A stretch of DNA of 64,000 nt from Thuidium tamariscinum. Lineage: Eukaryota > Streptophyta > Bryopsida > Hypnales > Thuidiaceae. The stretch's first letter is position 1. The number at the start of each line of letters is the position of its first letter. Where the stretch lies: positions 40,453,082 through 40,517,081 of the forward strand of contig OX344751.2 in NCBI GenBank assembly GCA_947034885.2, in the 5' to 3' direction. The translations under genes were made by a program, and so were the position numbers. Below, piece by piece: positions 36,518 to 49,152 of the stretch. The notes beneath the pieces were generated by a model. The model saw nothing but the letters and a program-made list of their open reading frames with translations. It did not search any database and had not been told where the DNA came from.

Positions 36518-37330
36518 GGGTCGCTGCAAGAAACACTGTTCACTTTTCGTAGCGTTTTCATGGGTACTGCATTTTTGCCGCATAATACTGCGAATACTAC
36601 AGGTACTATGTGCAAACTGCCACTGTACTGTACTTTTGACACGTGTATCGAAGTCAATAGTTAATGTGGCCAATGAATGACATTATCTTACATGTTACAT
36701 TGTTTAAGAAGTTTGACAGGTGGACGAATATGGGGTCAAAGTTAGATATGGGAGTACTGTGTCCATACAGCAGTACTTAGGAGCGATGGACTTCGATTTT
36801 TTATCAGAAAATACCGTGATCTAATTTTAATTCATAAAAAATAAAAAAATACCTTTTAATTTATTTTTAATTATGGCCATTTTCTCAAAGTCCCTTGTGG
36901 TCACTTTCATCTAGAAAAATTAGAGCCAAAGTATTTTTAGAATTTATAAATGCGTGCGCCACTAAGATGTATTATGTAACATATACATCATCCAAAAATA
37001 ATTGAAAATTAGATTTTAAACCATATTCATAAGTCTACTAAGTGGAGGAATACACCACCAAAATATCAACTCAAAAGCATTCTTTCTAATTACTATGAAC
37101 GTAGTGAAACCCTTATTCACCCAATTTGTGACAAGAACACAAAATTATTCTTAAATACAAAAAGTTTTTTTCAAAATTTGAAAAAAATAAAGAACCATGT
37201 AGTGTGAAGTTAGCTATCTCCATTAAAAATTTCAAAATCAAAGCTTTTTAAATTCAAAAGTTATACTACAAGAGAAAAAGGTCACTCCCATTGTGACAAC
37301 AAATAGGACCGGTGTTTCTTGCAATGACCC
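36518..37330. mobile_element. F1 MITE nested in the CACTA element (813 bp)
   Basis: GGGTCGCTGCAAGAAACACT at the left, GTGTTTCTTGCAATGACCC at the right, duplication AAAC at 36514-36517 and 37331-37334. Longest complete F1 copy. Like 6117-6842 it begins with a GTAGCGTTTTCA block after the terminus. Confidence 0.9.
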
Positions 37331-37429
37331 AAACATGCTATGCTAATGAAAACATGACATATTAAGCTTTGGACATCAAAAATAACACTGGTCAACGGGG
37401 GCCTCAAAGTTTGCCATGTGGCTGCCACC

Positions 37430-37575
37430 TAAGTATGAGAATGCCAACATGGAAGATTTTTCATCCATTGCCCGTCGATGATGTGGCACATGATGTGGCA
37501 GTGACATGGCATGCCACGTGGCAATCAAAAATTGGATGATGTGGCATCCAAATATGCTGAGGTGGCATGCCACGT
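37430..37575. promoter_or_regulatory. Left subterminal repeat cluster of the CACTA element
   Basis: Five or more copies of ATGTGGCA or GCCACGT, including the palindrome GGCATGCCACGT twice. A matching cluster (GATGTGGCACGCCACGTCAG, GGCCACGTCAG, TGCCACGTCAT) lies at 42160-42250 inside the right end. Discounting the nested F1, both clusters are about 230-450 bp from their termini. In En/Spm such repeats bind the transposon's own protein. Confidence 0.6.
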
Positions 37576-39649
37576 CAACACAATTTTGTACCACTTGAAA
37601 ATATCAAATTATTTTTAGAGATGTCAACTTAGACATTTTCATGATTTTTGGGATGTTAGCTTAGACATCCACACATTTTATGAGATGATTTTTGAGACAT
37701 CAACTTGAACATCAAGATGTTTTGCAATGTTAACTTAAATGTTGACATTTCTTGATAAATGCATATTTGACTGTCTAATTTAATTCAGGTGAAAAAAATA
37801 ATGTCATGTTTGACATCCAAGTAATTGAATGCAATGCAGAACATGGTGACAATATGTATAGTCCCATCTCTCCACCATAATGCACATATGCATTTTAAAA
37901 TAATCACCAAATATGTATGCAATGCAAGTATAATGTTCACTAAAGCATGTCATGTCCATTGAAACATCATTTAATACACTGTATACTGCATACAAAATTC
38001 CATACATCACTTACAATATTCCATATATCATATACAATACATCATACACACACCATATACCATACTTAATACTCTATACAATTTACACATTACAATATAC
38101 ACCATATTTCACCTCAAAAGGCATTTGCCTTTGAGTATGTAAGGAGGAAAACTGAAGCTCTTTATACATGTTCGAGGGTGGAAGGTAAGACAAACCATAT
38201 GGGACAATGTGCTAAAATGCAAAAATTGGGGTTACAAGTGCATTTTTAGACCAGATTTAGGCATAGTAGAGCAACTTTTTTCAAAATACTTTCAACTAAG
38301 AAAAGTTGGTGATTTAAGCTAAGTTTCATCTCCAAAAATTTGTTTCAGATTTCAAGTCTTTAACTAAAAGTTATGGGCAAATTTAAGAGACTGATTGGAA
38401 GGGGCAATTTCTTTGGTGTATTTTTGACATTTTCATTGACATTAAATCTAACATTCTTTCAAAACTAGTGATGTTGTAGAAGACATGCCATTCCTTGTTA
38501 CATTGTTGTACATGATGTCTCAATGGACATGTTCATGTTGTTCACAACATTCAAACAAAGGCATTTGTTTTAGAATTTTATCTCTACATCCTAGAAGAGA
38601 TATCTTTTTAATAAACATGACTTTCAACCTACAATTTTGAGCTTCATCTAATAATAACTATAAGTTTCTATTGCCAAAAACTTTCATCTCAAATAACAAG
38701 TGGTTTGTATTTTAAAAAAGGTTGAAAAATGAATTGAAATGGCATGTTTTTTAACTCAAATAGTTATAGAGATCACATTTAGATGATTGTTGCATCAACA
38801 ATTAATGAAAATAAACTTTCAATATGAAGTTACATTTTAGAATGTTTTGTTGAATTTTTAAACATTTTTGTCTTATATAATATAGGGATGAAGAAGTTAT
38901 TTTTATCTTTACAATGTATCTCTTTTACTTGAAAAATTTATAATTAATTATTGTAAACAAGAAAAAATGTCAATAATTCAAAACGTAAACTTTCAAAGTA
39001 GTAAAATCTATTCATATTTTTTTCAAGCATTTAAATGTACTCCTTATGTATAAGTATTTATAAGTAAATAAGTATCTATCTATCTATATATATGTACATA
39101 TATGTATCTTTATGTAAATTTACATAACATTTAAGCAATCTACCTTCTTTAAAAATATAAAAAGATTTTACAACTTTGAAAGTTTGTGTTTGGAATTATC
39201 AATATTTTTATTTGTTCAATGTAATTAGTTAAATTTTTTTGAAATAATAGAATACTTTATAGAATTAAAAGTAACACACTCGTACATTACTATGTTAGAT
39301 AAAAAAATTATTATAAACAAGAATGAAAAATTGCAAAAAAATATTCTCTATTAAAAATCAATTGCAAAATAATTATGAAAAAAGAAAACAGTGCGGAATT
39401 TTTTTTATCTTGTTGAAGACTCATGTAGTCCTAAGAAGTGGCACTCTCTTATATTTTGCATACACCTATAGTAATGACTTATTTAAAAGGGGACTATTTA
39501 CCTTGCAAAATTCATGAAAAGACATAGTATTTTTTTTATTAAAGATAAATGTAGGTGTTTAATTAATTGCATCATATTGGTAATTGTAATTTTTTTGGTG
39601 GTCATTTTAAAATAGAATATATTACTTATCCTCTAAAAGACCATTTTCC

Positions 39650-40435
39650 TTTGAAGGACAAATGGAATTTTGGGCAGGTAGTCAGGTACCTACGAGTTCA
39701 AATTTTATCCTGATTTCTTTTTTTAAATCTTGAAGATAGAAATATTTATTGTCTTCACGGGAATACAATTTTTTTCAATTGATGCCTAGGAACAAAATCT
39801 ATACCCAAAATCACTCAAAATAAGGGAGATCAAGCAACAAAACAAATTTTCAAAATTTGAGTTCTAAAAGAAAAAACTTGTAGAATTCAATTTTGAATGC
39901 AATTTTTACTATTTTTCAAAAAAAAATTGCCACATGGTTTATTTTTCTTACTAGAACAATCCCACCATTGGGATTAGTGCATTTTAATTCCACCATCAAT
40001 ATATTAATTATTTAACTTTTCCCTCTATTTCATACCTACTTCTATACAACAATTTTTTTAATAATAAAAATTAAGTTTTTTTATACTTTTTTTTCCCCAA
40101 GAGTCTCAACTCAATTATACACTTCAAAGATTTAAAGCTCAAAACTCTATAGTGCAAAAAACTAAAGTTAAGAAGGCTCAAAGTCAGAAAATCCAATCCC
40201 TCAATCACTCAATGTGCTAAAAAACTTGTTTTTTTCACTTTAAATGTAAAGATCCTTCAATCTATATTGTCAAAAAATTTGAAATTTTTTCCATATACTT
40301 TCATAGTAGTTAGGTATAAGATACTATGGTGAGATTTGTAGAAAAAATAGTTTTCAAATTTTTATACTCATTGCTATAGAAATAGAAATTTTTATTTATT
40401 TATTCACAAAAAATAAGACCTTTATCCTTTAGTAA
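39650..40435. repeat. F2-related element inside the CACTA element
   Basis: It starts CTTTGAAGGACAAATGGAAT and ends ATAAGACCTTTATCCTTTAG. Interior blocks parallel the complete F2 copy in the same orientation (for example AATCCCACCATTGGGATTA, TTTTTCCCCAAGAGTCTCAACTCAATT, TCTATAGTGCAAAAAACTAAAG). The TTAA pair is eroded, so it is an old copy. Confidence 0.6.
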
Positions 40436-40869
40436 TTATACCTCATTGTTTTTCCATAGACCCTAATCTTTTCTTACACCCCATTTTTTTCCCTTAGATA
40501 CTAAATTTTAAAGTATTTTTTGTATATATCATATGTACCTTAAAATGAAGTACTCTATATGGAATATGGGCAAAATTTTATGACAAATCATCCCATTCTT
40601 GAATACATTTAAAGCTTCATATTGTAACCTATAACCTTTTTTTTAGTTATTCATATTTGTATGTACTATTTTATATGTACTTTTCACATAATTTATAGTA
40701 TTATGTCTAATTCTATAGTATATATAATCTTGCATGTTTCACAATTTTAAAGCACCTTATGATAAATATAATTTGCTTATAAATTTTATATGCAATGAAT
40801 ATATTAAACCTTATACTTTATTACACATTGTTCTTATGTTTTTCAACAATGCTTCCGCCCAAATTTTCC

Positions 40870-41910
40870 AAGTTGTAGTCAATTGTCGATTCTAAGAGAA
40901 GGAAGAAATATAAAATGTTATAATTTTAGTAAGGGAAATTTAGTCAATTGTGAGACTAAGAAATATTGCAAGTCTTAATTTTTTGAATAAAAAATCTATT
41001 CCACCCTCGTTATAAAGAGAATGTGTCTTAGTCTTGTAAGATATATCCAATTGTAACAACAAGAAAAAAATGAATGTTGGTGTTTTCAAAAGGAAAAGTC
41101 AAACTCCAATAATGAAAAGATTATTTGGTACCCCTTATTTTTCTTAAAGAAAAGGTCAATTACCCTAGCAATTGCCTTAAAAAAGGAAAAAATATAGGTG
41201 TTATTATATTCACTTGAAGAAATTAATTACTTTATGTATTGAAATTTTGAAAAAGGCATGCATGTTTTTAATCGTGTAAATTAAAATGATTGCATATAAG
41301 AAAAATGTAGGTGTTACTAATACTCATGCATAATTTATAAAAAGAAAAATGGATGTTTAGATTTGTGAAGAGACAATATTGAACTTCAAATAGTGAAAAG
41401 AATATGAATTGTGTGCTTATTAATTTGAAGAGAATTTTCTATTGTAATAAAGGAAGAAATTGAAATTCTCCAATCTTATATAGAAGAAAATAAGATTTTT
41501 TAAAATATGGATGTTCTTATTAGTGCAAGAAAAATATGCAATTGTAATTAATAGTGCAAAAAATACAAACTATGTTGTTATTCTTCTTTAGAGCCCTTGC
41601 ATGCAATTATAGTAAAAAAGAAAAAGAAAATGGGGTTATTCTATCTTGTAATAAAAGAAATACTCAACCACAATAATACAAAATATAAGTGTCCCAGATT
41701 CCCTAAAGACAATATTCAATTGAAATAATGTCATGAATAAATTAAATTTTTTTTAATTTTTACCAAAAAATATTCTAATTTGAATAATGAAAAACATGGA
41801 TGTTCTTTTCCTTACTAAGAAAATATTGTAATTGAAATTATAAGGAAAAATGTTTTTATTAAGTAAAAAATATGCTCAATAAAAAAAATATATGGATGTC
41901 CTCAACTTAT
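40870..41910. repeat. Degenerate tandem array, about 55-100 bp units
   Basis: About a dozen diverged units each carry a GGATGTTCTTATT-like word, then GAAGAAAATAT, then CAATTGTAATAATG. Clear examples start near 41353, 41508, 41575, 41800 and 41894. It makes up the right third of the CACTA element. Confidence 0.5.
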
Positions 41911-42620
41911 GAAAGCCCTTGTTGATGATCATGTTATAGTTATGCTTACATTAAAAAAAGATGTCTCCAATAGCTTGTATAAGGTTTGTTGTCCTTTTTG
42001 ATGTTATGTATTGCACAGTGAATAACATTTGTTTTGATATTACAATTGCAAACAATAAATAACAATTTTGCTGAAAGTGATGTCTTTAAAAACATCTTTA
42101 TGTCTAGTATGACGTTTAAAAAAACATCCAAAGTTGTAACATAGGTCTTTCATGGTTGTTGATGTGGCACGCCACGTCAGCATAATGTGTCCACATCACA
42201 TAATTTCCATGTCATCAGGCCACGTCAGATGCCACGTCATATAATTTTCCACACCACCTACCAGTTTTCTTCTTTTTTAACCCGGTCAGTCATTTTACCT
42301 CTGACCGAACTAATATTTTGTTAATTACTTTCATTAAGTTTGACCAACAATGATGACGTGGCTATGAATGTTTTCTTAGATGATCTTAAGAACATCTTTA
42401 TGTTGAAAACCATGTTTTAAACTACATCATTGTTTTGAATAACACCAGTTTGTTGTGGTTATAATTTAGCATGCTTTTTACAACATCTAATTAAATCCTC
42501 TCTTTTATTAGCCTTCATTCATTGGACATCCCTATGTTCTACAAAACACATAATGTTTTTTTTAACGTGTTATGTTTTTGGCCTGACACCAAAAAAACAC
42601 GGGTTTCTTATAGTGTTGAG

Positions 42621-42873
42621 GGCATTAGGAGACTACGGGTTCCCGGACTGTGGGAACGCAGTTTCTACCCTGTGAACTCGAATCCTATGTGGTCGCAACC
42701 CTGCCACGTAATAAAAAATTTTAAAAATTCAATTTTTTTGTGGACTTACTTTCATATTTCAAGACCCCAATTTTTATTTTTTTTTAATTTAAAAAAAATA
42801 AAAACCGACCTGACACCGGACAACGGCATTGGGAGCCGTTTTGGGAACAAACCCAAAACAGCCCTGTAATGCC
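42621..42873. mobile_element. F5 MITE (253 bp) abutting the CACTA element
   Basis: GGCATTA at the left and TAATGCC at the right. The inner block GGTTCCCGGACTGTGGGAAC matches the F5 copy at 14895-15169. An A/T tract occupies the middle in both. It begins two bases after the CACTA target duplication. Its own duplication is not resolved. Confidence 0.65.
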
Positions 42874-44420
42874 TTCAAATTTCATCTTATGTAGGAGGCT
42901 TGGTATGCTCAAAATTGAATTGAATTTCAAATTCTGAATTGCGTTGGAATCATATTAAAGTCTATATTATCATCATTACAAATATATGTGTAATTGAAAA
43001 CCATGCAAAGAGTTCAATACTTTCTTTATACTACGTACTATGTATTACCTAATGTTGCCAACATTTGTGAAAATTACAACTTGTATTCAATGGTACATAT
43101 AAGAAATGAACCTTCACAATTGCTTTAGACTTGATCTTATAAAACTTGAATTGTTTGTATGATTTCTTGTTTGTTCTTTACCCCATTGCAAAAAGTCTTT
43201 GACTATCTTCTAAGTTCCAACAATTCTTAATGAAATGGAAGATAGATCCAAATTGTTGTATGATTTGAAATTATTCATTTTTCACTTGTTATGAAGTTGA
43301 AGTGCATTTCATTGCGATTCTAACCAAATTTGTAGTTTCAAAATTGGTTCATTTTTTAGCAGACTTGAGCTTCCTAAAATTGAACTTTTTAGAGAAAAAT
43401 TTGTAAAGTTTTTGTACTTGACTTGTGTATAATGACAATCGACCTGTAGTCTTCTATTGAACTTCTCAAGATTATTCTCATTTGGTAATGTCACAATTAC
43501 TATATTAAGGGCAAACCATCCTAAAATTTATAATCTTATATGAATTCAGAAATGGCACGTGGTTGAATATATGGATATCCAACTTTTGGTAAACATGTAT
43601 TGCACAATAAGCATTAGAGAAAATTTAGACTCTATAGAAGGTCCTGAGGGTTTGAGAAGGCACTCTACATGTAGAGCCCTATTGAGATAGAAAAAATACA
43701 AGATCTTTGACAAAATTGCGATTTACTTTGTGTGAATATCTTCACTATCAACTAATATATGTCACTTTTCTATAGCTTTTGTCCAATTGAATAGAAGTGC
43801 TTGTGTACCAAGGCTTGGACATTTGGTTGTACTATTGTATATATGACACTTAGTGCACTACAACTATAGGGGAAAAATTCTTGCTCGTGCCAAATAAATG
43901 TAATCTTGGGCCCTTTTGGCACTTCTTAGCAACCGGCGAGAGAGTCTAGATTTTCTCTAATGTACATTGAGTTGTTTTTTCTTACATAAAATGATGAATT
44001 CAATACAATCCGTTATATTTTGAAGGTTGCAATTCTTTAATATTGCTAAAAACTTCTAAATGAAGGGGGACAAAAATAAGTGTCTTCAATTGAAGGGCCA
44101 AAAATAAATTGATCATACAATTGTAAAAAGTGATATAAAATTTGACCTTGCAACTTAAGGGCTAGCCTAAAATGTAAGGTCAAATGAAGGGCTTCTTAGA
44201 ATATCAATTTAAACTCTTAGTCTTAACATTGTTCATTGTTGAAATGAACTCAATAAAATATTTCAATATGAGGAAATGTATGACATCAATATTATAATTG
44301 GACCTACTTTAGATGTGACCATCGTTCAGTATTTTAAGAAGGCTCTATTTGGACAAAGATTTTGGTACAAATATCCAATACCTTGGACCATTTCTTTTTG
44401 CAATTGAAGTGGTACCAACA
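42874..44420. other. AT-rich intergenic sequence, no gene seen
   Basis: Only chance frames, the longest 61 codons (minus strand, 43309-43494). No paired termini recognised. Confidence 0.5.
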
Positions 44421-44640
44421 CACTATAAGAAACCCACGTTTAGGTGACAAAGACCTAATTTTTCTTGACAAATTTTGTTAGACATCAAATGTAACAACCT
44501 ATGTTTTTATATCAACAAAAACATTCAACATAACATTGATCAATGTTGATATAAAAACATGGGTTGTTACATTTGATGTCTAACAAAATTTGTCAAGAAA
44601 AATTAAGTCTTGTCACCTAAAATGCGGGTTTCTTATAGTG
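44421..44640. mobile_element. CACTA foldback MITE (220 bp)
   Basis: CACTATAAGAAACCC at the left and its complement at the right, duplication ACA at 44418-44420 and 44641-44643. Nearly the whole element is an inverted repeat with arms of about 100 bp and few mismatches. The terminal bases equal those of the 6.23 kb element, so that family's transposase may have moved it. A transcript would form a long hairpin. Confidence 0.92.
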
Positions 44641-44643
44641 ACA

Positions 44644-45003
44644 AGATCTATCACTTAAATTGTTGATGCAAATTCTTCTTCTCAATACCATATTTTGTAT
44701 AATCACATGGAACTTGAGATTGGTCCTAGTTCTTTAAGTGATGGAAGTTTACAAGACTATCAAAGGACCAACAAAGAATACATTTTGGCACACAAACAAT
44801 TTAAACTTAAGGTTTTCAAATATGTCTACTTTCAATGCTACAATCTTGATTGTTTAGTCCAAAGCACTACCTATAAGATGATACAAAAAGAAGAAAACTC
44901 ATGCGGAATTTGACTTTTGATAGATCTATTACATCTCAAGTTATGTTATAGTCAAATACAATCCGATATCGCAAGAAGTGAACTAATTGCATTTATAGAC
45001 CTT
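44644..45003. other. Intergenic sequence between two CACTA MITEs
   Basis: A 72-codon plus-strand frame at 44695-44913 has no recognised motif and is probably chance. Confidence 0.5.
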
Positions 45004-45156
45004 CACTACAAGAAAATGGGGGTATAAATGACTTGTTCACAATGACTGCACCACCAACAATGACTTCAAAATAGTCATTTTGTAGTCATTCTACAGTCAT
45101 TGTTGGTAGTGCAGTCATTGTGGACAAGTCATTTATACCCCCATTTTCTTATAGTG
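45004..45156. mobile_element. CACTA foldback MITE (153 bp)
   Basis: CACTACAAGAAAATGGGGG at the left pairs with CCCCCATTTTCTTATAGTG at the right. Duplication CTT at 45001-45003 and 45157-45159. Arms of about 62 bp are almost perfectly complementary, and inner TAGTCATT words are repeated. It shares only CACTAYAAGAAA with the larger elements, so it is a different subfamily. Confidence 0.92.
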
Positions 45157-45159
45157 CTT

Positions 45160-46627
45160 AGTCATCTTGTCACAAAATTTGTATTGGGAGATAGCTAACT
45201 ATTACAAGAATTCTTTAGATATGCCAAAGTGTCCAGACTTATAATTCATCACAGACGTATATGTTCTTCCAAACATTAGATAATGCAGTGGTTGAGTCTT
45301 AATACTTGCGGTTCAGATTGCAAAAATGGTGTGATAGTCAATCTTATTTCAATAGCCATGCAAGTATTCAGTTTTTGACAGGGTCATCTTTCAACATGCC
45401 TGTTTAAGCAAGTTGTGTCTTTGAACTCCTAGTCAAAGTAAGTGCCGGATATTGATGTGGTTGCAGTGTTTTGCAAAATTCTATCTAATGTTTCTTGTTT
45501 TAGAAAACTAAATCAATTCTTATCAAGCTTAACAAGCTTCATTGTTACAACTCTATCTTTAATCACCTAATGTTGCAACAACACAGTGTGAATCAAAAAT
45601 TGTACATGAATGAATGGTGATCCAATGATCATGAGTTCATGACAACCATGCATTGGAGAAAATTGCAATGGGATCTTTAAATACTTTAGCTGAGGTTGAA
45701 CTACAGTGGTTTAGCTTCAATTCTAGCCCCCATTAATACTAGCCAAAAAAAATAGGGGGCTAACAAAATTTAGACCCATTTTTGTTCCACTAGCCAAGGC
45801 TATATTTATTATGTAACTAGGGCTAAATTACATTTTGCTAACAATGCTTGCATCACATATTGGACAATAATTTTTTGAATATTTCACCTTTTTGGATGGA
45901 TCTTAAACCTTTCTAGATGAATTTGGGTGTATAGATGGATGGCATATAGTTGTATGAATACTTTTGCAAAATTTGATGAAATCAACTTGAATGGATGAAT
46001 TCTAGGAATCTTGGATATTGATGCAATGGATGACAACATTTATAGAGGATGAAATCAAGCATGATAAAAAAATTGTGAATGGCCAAATGGATGGATGAAA
46101 AGAATAATTGCATATTGAAATACTTTTAAAATGAATACATTTCAAACTTGAAGACAACATGCAATTTCAAAATTAAAATTGTTCTTGACTTCTTGTTGAT
46201 GATGAACAACTTGGCCCTATCAACCATTTAGCTATAGCTAGAAAGCAGAATTGTTAAATGTTCATAATACAAAACATATACCAAATGAATCCTACATAGA
46301 TGCACTATCAAGAGTTAATACTTCATAAGCTAAAAATATATACAATATTGAGAATAGTGTCCATATTGGATAATTGGATTGCAGTGGATGCAAATCAAAA
46401 CTATGTCTAGTTGAGAAGGTGAAGCTTGGATCCAGGTGATGAAGACAAGAGCATCAATAATGAATTGCAAAATGAATTGACAGTAAAAGAAGCAACTCAA
46501 TTGCAAATAATTTAACAAAACAAACCTGCCAAGAAATGCACTGTTGGCCTGGTAGGGAGTGACAATCGAACCAATGAAAGGATAGAACAATAGGTATATA
46601 CAATGAGACTTGCAATCAATATATACT
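45160..46627. other. Intergenic sequence, no gene seen
   Basis: AT-rich. A short inverted pair TAGCCCCC / GGGGGCTA at 45725-45765 is the only local structure. A minus-strand frame of 111 codons (46330-46665) ends within an F1 terminus and shows no domain. Confidence 0.45.
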
Positions 46628-46917
46628 AGGTGATTGCAAGAAACACTGGTCCTATTTTCCATCACAATTGAAGTGATGTTATTCTTTTCTGCTATAACTT
46701 TTGAATTAAAATATTCAAGAATATGAAATAATTATTGGACCTCTCTAACTTGATGATTTTTATATCCCTTATTTTTAAGAAATTAAAAAAAATTATTTTA
46801 TATTTAAAATTATATTTTGTTAATTTGTCACAAATTGAGGTTTAGGGGTTTTTACTATGTTAGGAGTACCCAAATTTAATAATCTAATGTTGAAATTTTC
46901 AAGGTGCATTTGCATAG
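46628..46917. mobile_element. F1 MITE, left part (split copy)
   Basis: It begins AGGTGATTGCAAGAAACACT and follows the 18256-18988 copy base by base until TGCATTTGCATAG. There the 6.39 kb TG...CA element interrupts it, and the F1 sequence resumes at 53306. Confidence 0.85.
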
Positions 46918-48481
46918 TGTGAGCCCTCGAGATGGCACTCAGGACTCTCGGTCCATTTTTCGCGATTAAATAGCGAAAATTAGTCAAAATATTCAAGAAA
47001 AAGACATAAAAAGAGTGTTAAGGGAGTTTTGGTGTCAGTCTATGCCAAAATGGTGGAAAACCAACTTAGATGGTGGAAAATTCCTATTACTAGAAATTGG
47101 AATCATTCTAAGTTTCCAAAGCAAGTATATGTGAAGAATTAGTAATTCCGAGATAAATAAGGAATAGAGAGTTAGTCAGTCCTAGCAAATGTCTGTGCAA
47201 AGTCAACCTTTTAAGGATGCATAAGACATACTGACTAAGCTAAAAGAGTCTACTACGAGCGTGGGAGAGTTACCGGGGCTTAAGTTCAATTTTGGAAATA
47301 AATTGGATTTAAAGGTAAAACCACTACAATGGATTTGGAGAATTCGAATTTCACGAGACAAAAGATGGAGGATTGGAGATTGAAGACTACAGAGAGGTGT
47401 TCCAAGGGTAGGAGCATGCCAGGAACGAACAAGAATCAAACAATTGTTCAAGATTCCCGGGCATCGGGAATTAAATTGTCCAATTGGGCAAGGTAATTCC
47501 AAATTACTAAAATTAGAAAGGTGCAAGGTTGCGTGGGACTTACACCAAGAATCTAGGAGTGCCCTAGATGTTACCCAATTTATTTCGGATTTTTCCGAAA
47601 TTCCACGTTGACTCCATGGGAAGTCAACCGCACATAGAAATGTTCGTAAAATCATAGAAATTACGTATGACGCGGTAAAATCTCACTAAAAATTAGGATA
47701 GGTTTTTGTATGCTTAATAAGCGCCCGATTAAGTTTGAAGACATTCCAACATTCCCAACTACCAAAACTGGCATCGACATCGAAATTCACTGGAAGTTAC
47801 AAGTTGGCGGCGAGTTGACCGGCGTATCAGGAGTGAATGATGTCCGATTGTCGCAAATAAAGAGTCATTCCTTACTCTCACGGACATTCCTAACGACCCT
47901 AGCCTGACAGATTCATCAAATTGTGCAAATCTTAAAAGTTAGATTTTTGACTTTTAATTGGAGTTACCGTAATTCCAATTTGGGCGCGCAAATGGCCTAG
48001 GAGCGAGGGGTAAGGGGTCCTTTAGGCTAATTGGGGTCTTCTGAAGACAATGGTGCAGATGGTTTTCCGTTTCGAGTTGTTCCCTAAAAGATAGAGAGGG
48101 TCAGCTCTTAGTTTGACTTTTTAATTGTTAATTGCGGTTAATTGAAAGTGATTTTGGAAATATCTCTTGGAAAATCAAAGATTGGATTTGGTCAAGATCT
48201 CTTTCTTGCGTAAAAATCCATCTTTGGGCTAAAGAAAGACAATTTTCGAAATGACTTTGGATTAATTTGCAAAATATCTACGTAGATTAGGGTTAATTCC
48301 AAAATATTTTGGGTTAAGATCTTGGATTTGATTTGGCCAAGATTTCTTTGACAAAATGGGGATATTTTTAGAAATTTCCACCATTAAACAACTAATATTT
48401 TGGAATTACATTAGGGTAGTTTAGGGTAGGAAGTAACAAAGTGTTTTCACCGGCAATTACCGAGAGGGGCCCGGCCACGGG

Positions 48482-48489
48482 TATATAAG
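48482..48489 (+). promoter_or_regulatory. Candidate TATA promoter of the TG...CA element
   Basis: TATATAAG lies in a locally GC-rich setting (GGCCCGGCCACGGG just upstream, GGGCCCCCCTCGAGG just downstream). This is typical of a U3/R promoter in a plant LTR. Initiation would be expected near 48510. Confidence 0.5.
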
Positions 48490-49152
48490 GGCCCCCCTCG
48501 AGGTTGCCAGTACCCTTATTTCTCGCACCGACACTTTGTTATTCTTCCGTGCTACCGACGTGGTCGGAGTACCGCTTGAACCAAGTATTTTGGCCAAGTC
48601 TTGTTTTGTGTTTAGTTTTCAAGATTTGAAGGCTTAGGGCCCCTTCATTTGTCATTTCTTTCTCATATTCTCTGGAGGTCAAGCCTCAACTCTTCCTTTG
48701 CCACTCATTCACGGAAATTTTGAACATTAAGCGCCAAAATTCGGTTTAAACACTATCATGTGTACCTCCTTTGGTTGCAAAATCCCAAAATACTAAGAAA
48801 TTTTAAGAATTTAAAGTGAAAGTTCGGTTTAAACACTGTCATGTGTACCTCCTTTTGCGATTAAAATTCCTAAAATACTAGAGAAACAAATCATAGCCAA
48901 AACCATTGGCAAGAAAGTGGGTTCATCGGCGAAGCTTTGAACTTGGGAACAATAAAACCCAACTAATCTTCATCTTATAATACATCAAAAGAATCCCTCG
49001 AATTCAATGGAACAAAGGGTCAAAATTTGGATGTAATTGAAGTTTGGGAACTGTTAGTTCATCCAATTACACCTCACCTCTCATTGCTTAAAAATTAGTC
49101 AACCTTTGAAACAAGGTGATTAGTATTAGAAGACCAAAAAGGTATTTAGAAC

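Larger units (their letters stand above)
36386..42615. mobile_element. Non-autonomous CACTA element (6.23 kb)
   Basis: CACTATAAGAAACCCGTG at the left and its complement at the right (25 bp or more of inverted repeat) are flanked by the 3-bp duplication TTG at 36383-36385 and 42616-42618, the hallmark of CACTA (En/Spm) elements. Clustered GCCACGTC / TGTGGCA words lie a few hundred bases inside both ends (37430-37575 and 42160-42250), like the subterminal TnpA-binding repeats of En/Spm. The interior is AT-rich with no transposase frame. It holds a nested F1 (36518-37330), an F2 relative (about 39650-40435), a TA/CA-rich low-complexity stretch (37970-38110) and a degenerate tandem array (40870-41910). 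Confidence 0.9.

Noticed and set aside
39060..39120. TATC/TATA-rich stretch as a microsatellite
   Set aside because: Only a few imperfect units; ordinary for such AT-rich DNA.
45725..45770. TAGCCCCC / GGGGGCTA inverted pair, also similar words near 58600-58790
   Set aside because: The pair is short and the two loci do not align beyond G/C runs; not enough to define an element or Helitron end.
46330..46665. 111-codon minus-strand ORF
   Set aside because: It runs into an F1 terminus and has a hydrophobic AT-driven composition with no domain.
47203..47655. 150-codon minus-strand ORF
   Set aside because: It has no motif and reads antisense through the non-coding left part of the 6.39 kb element; composition fits chance.
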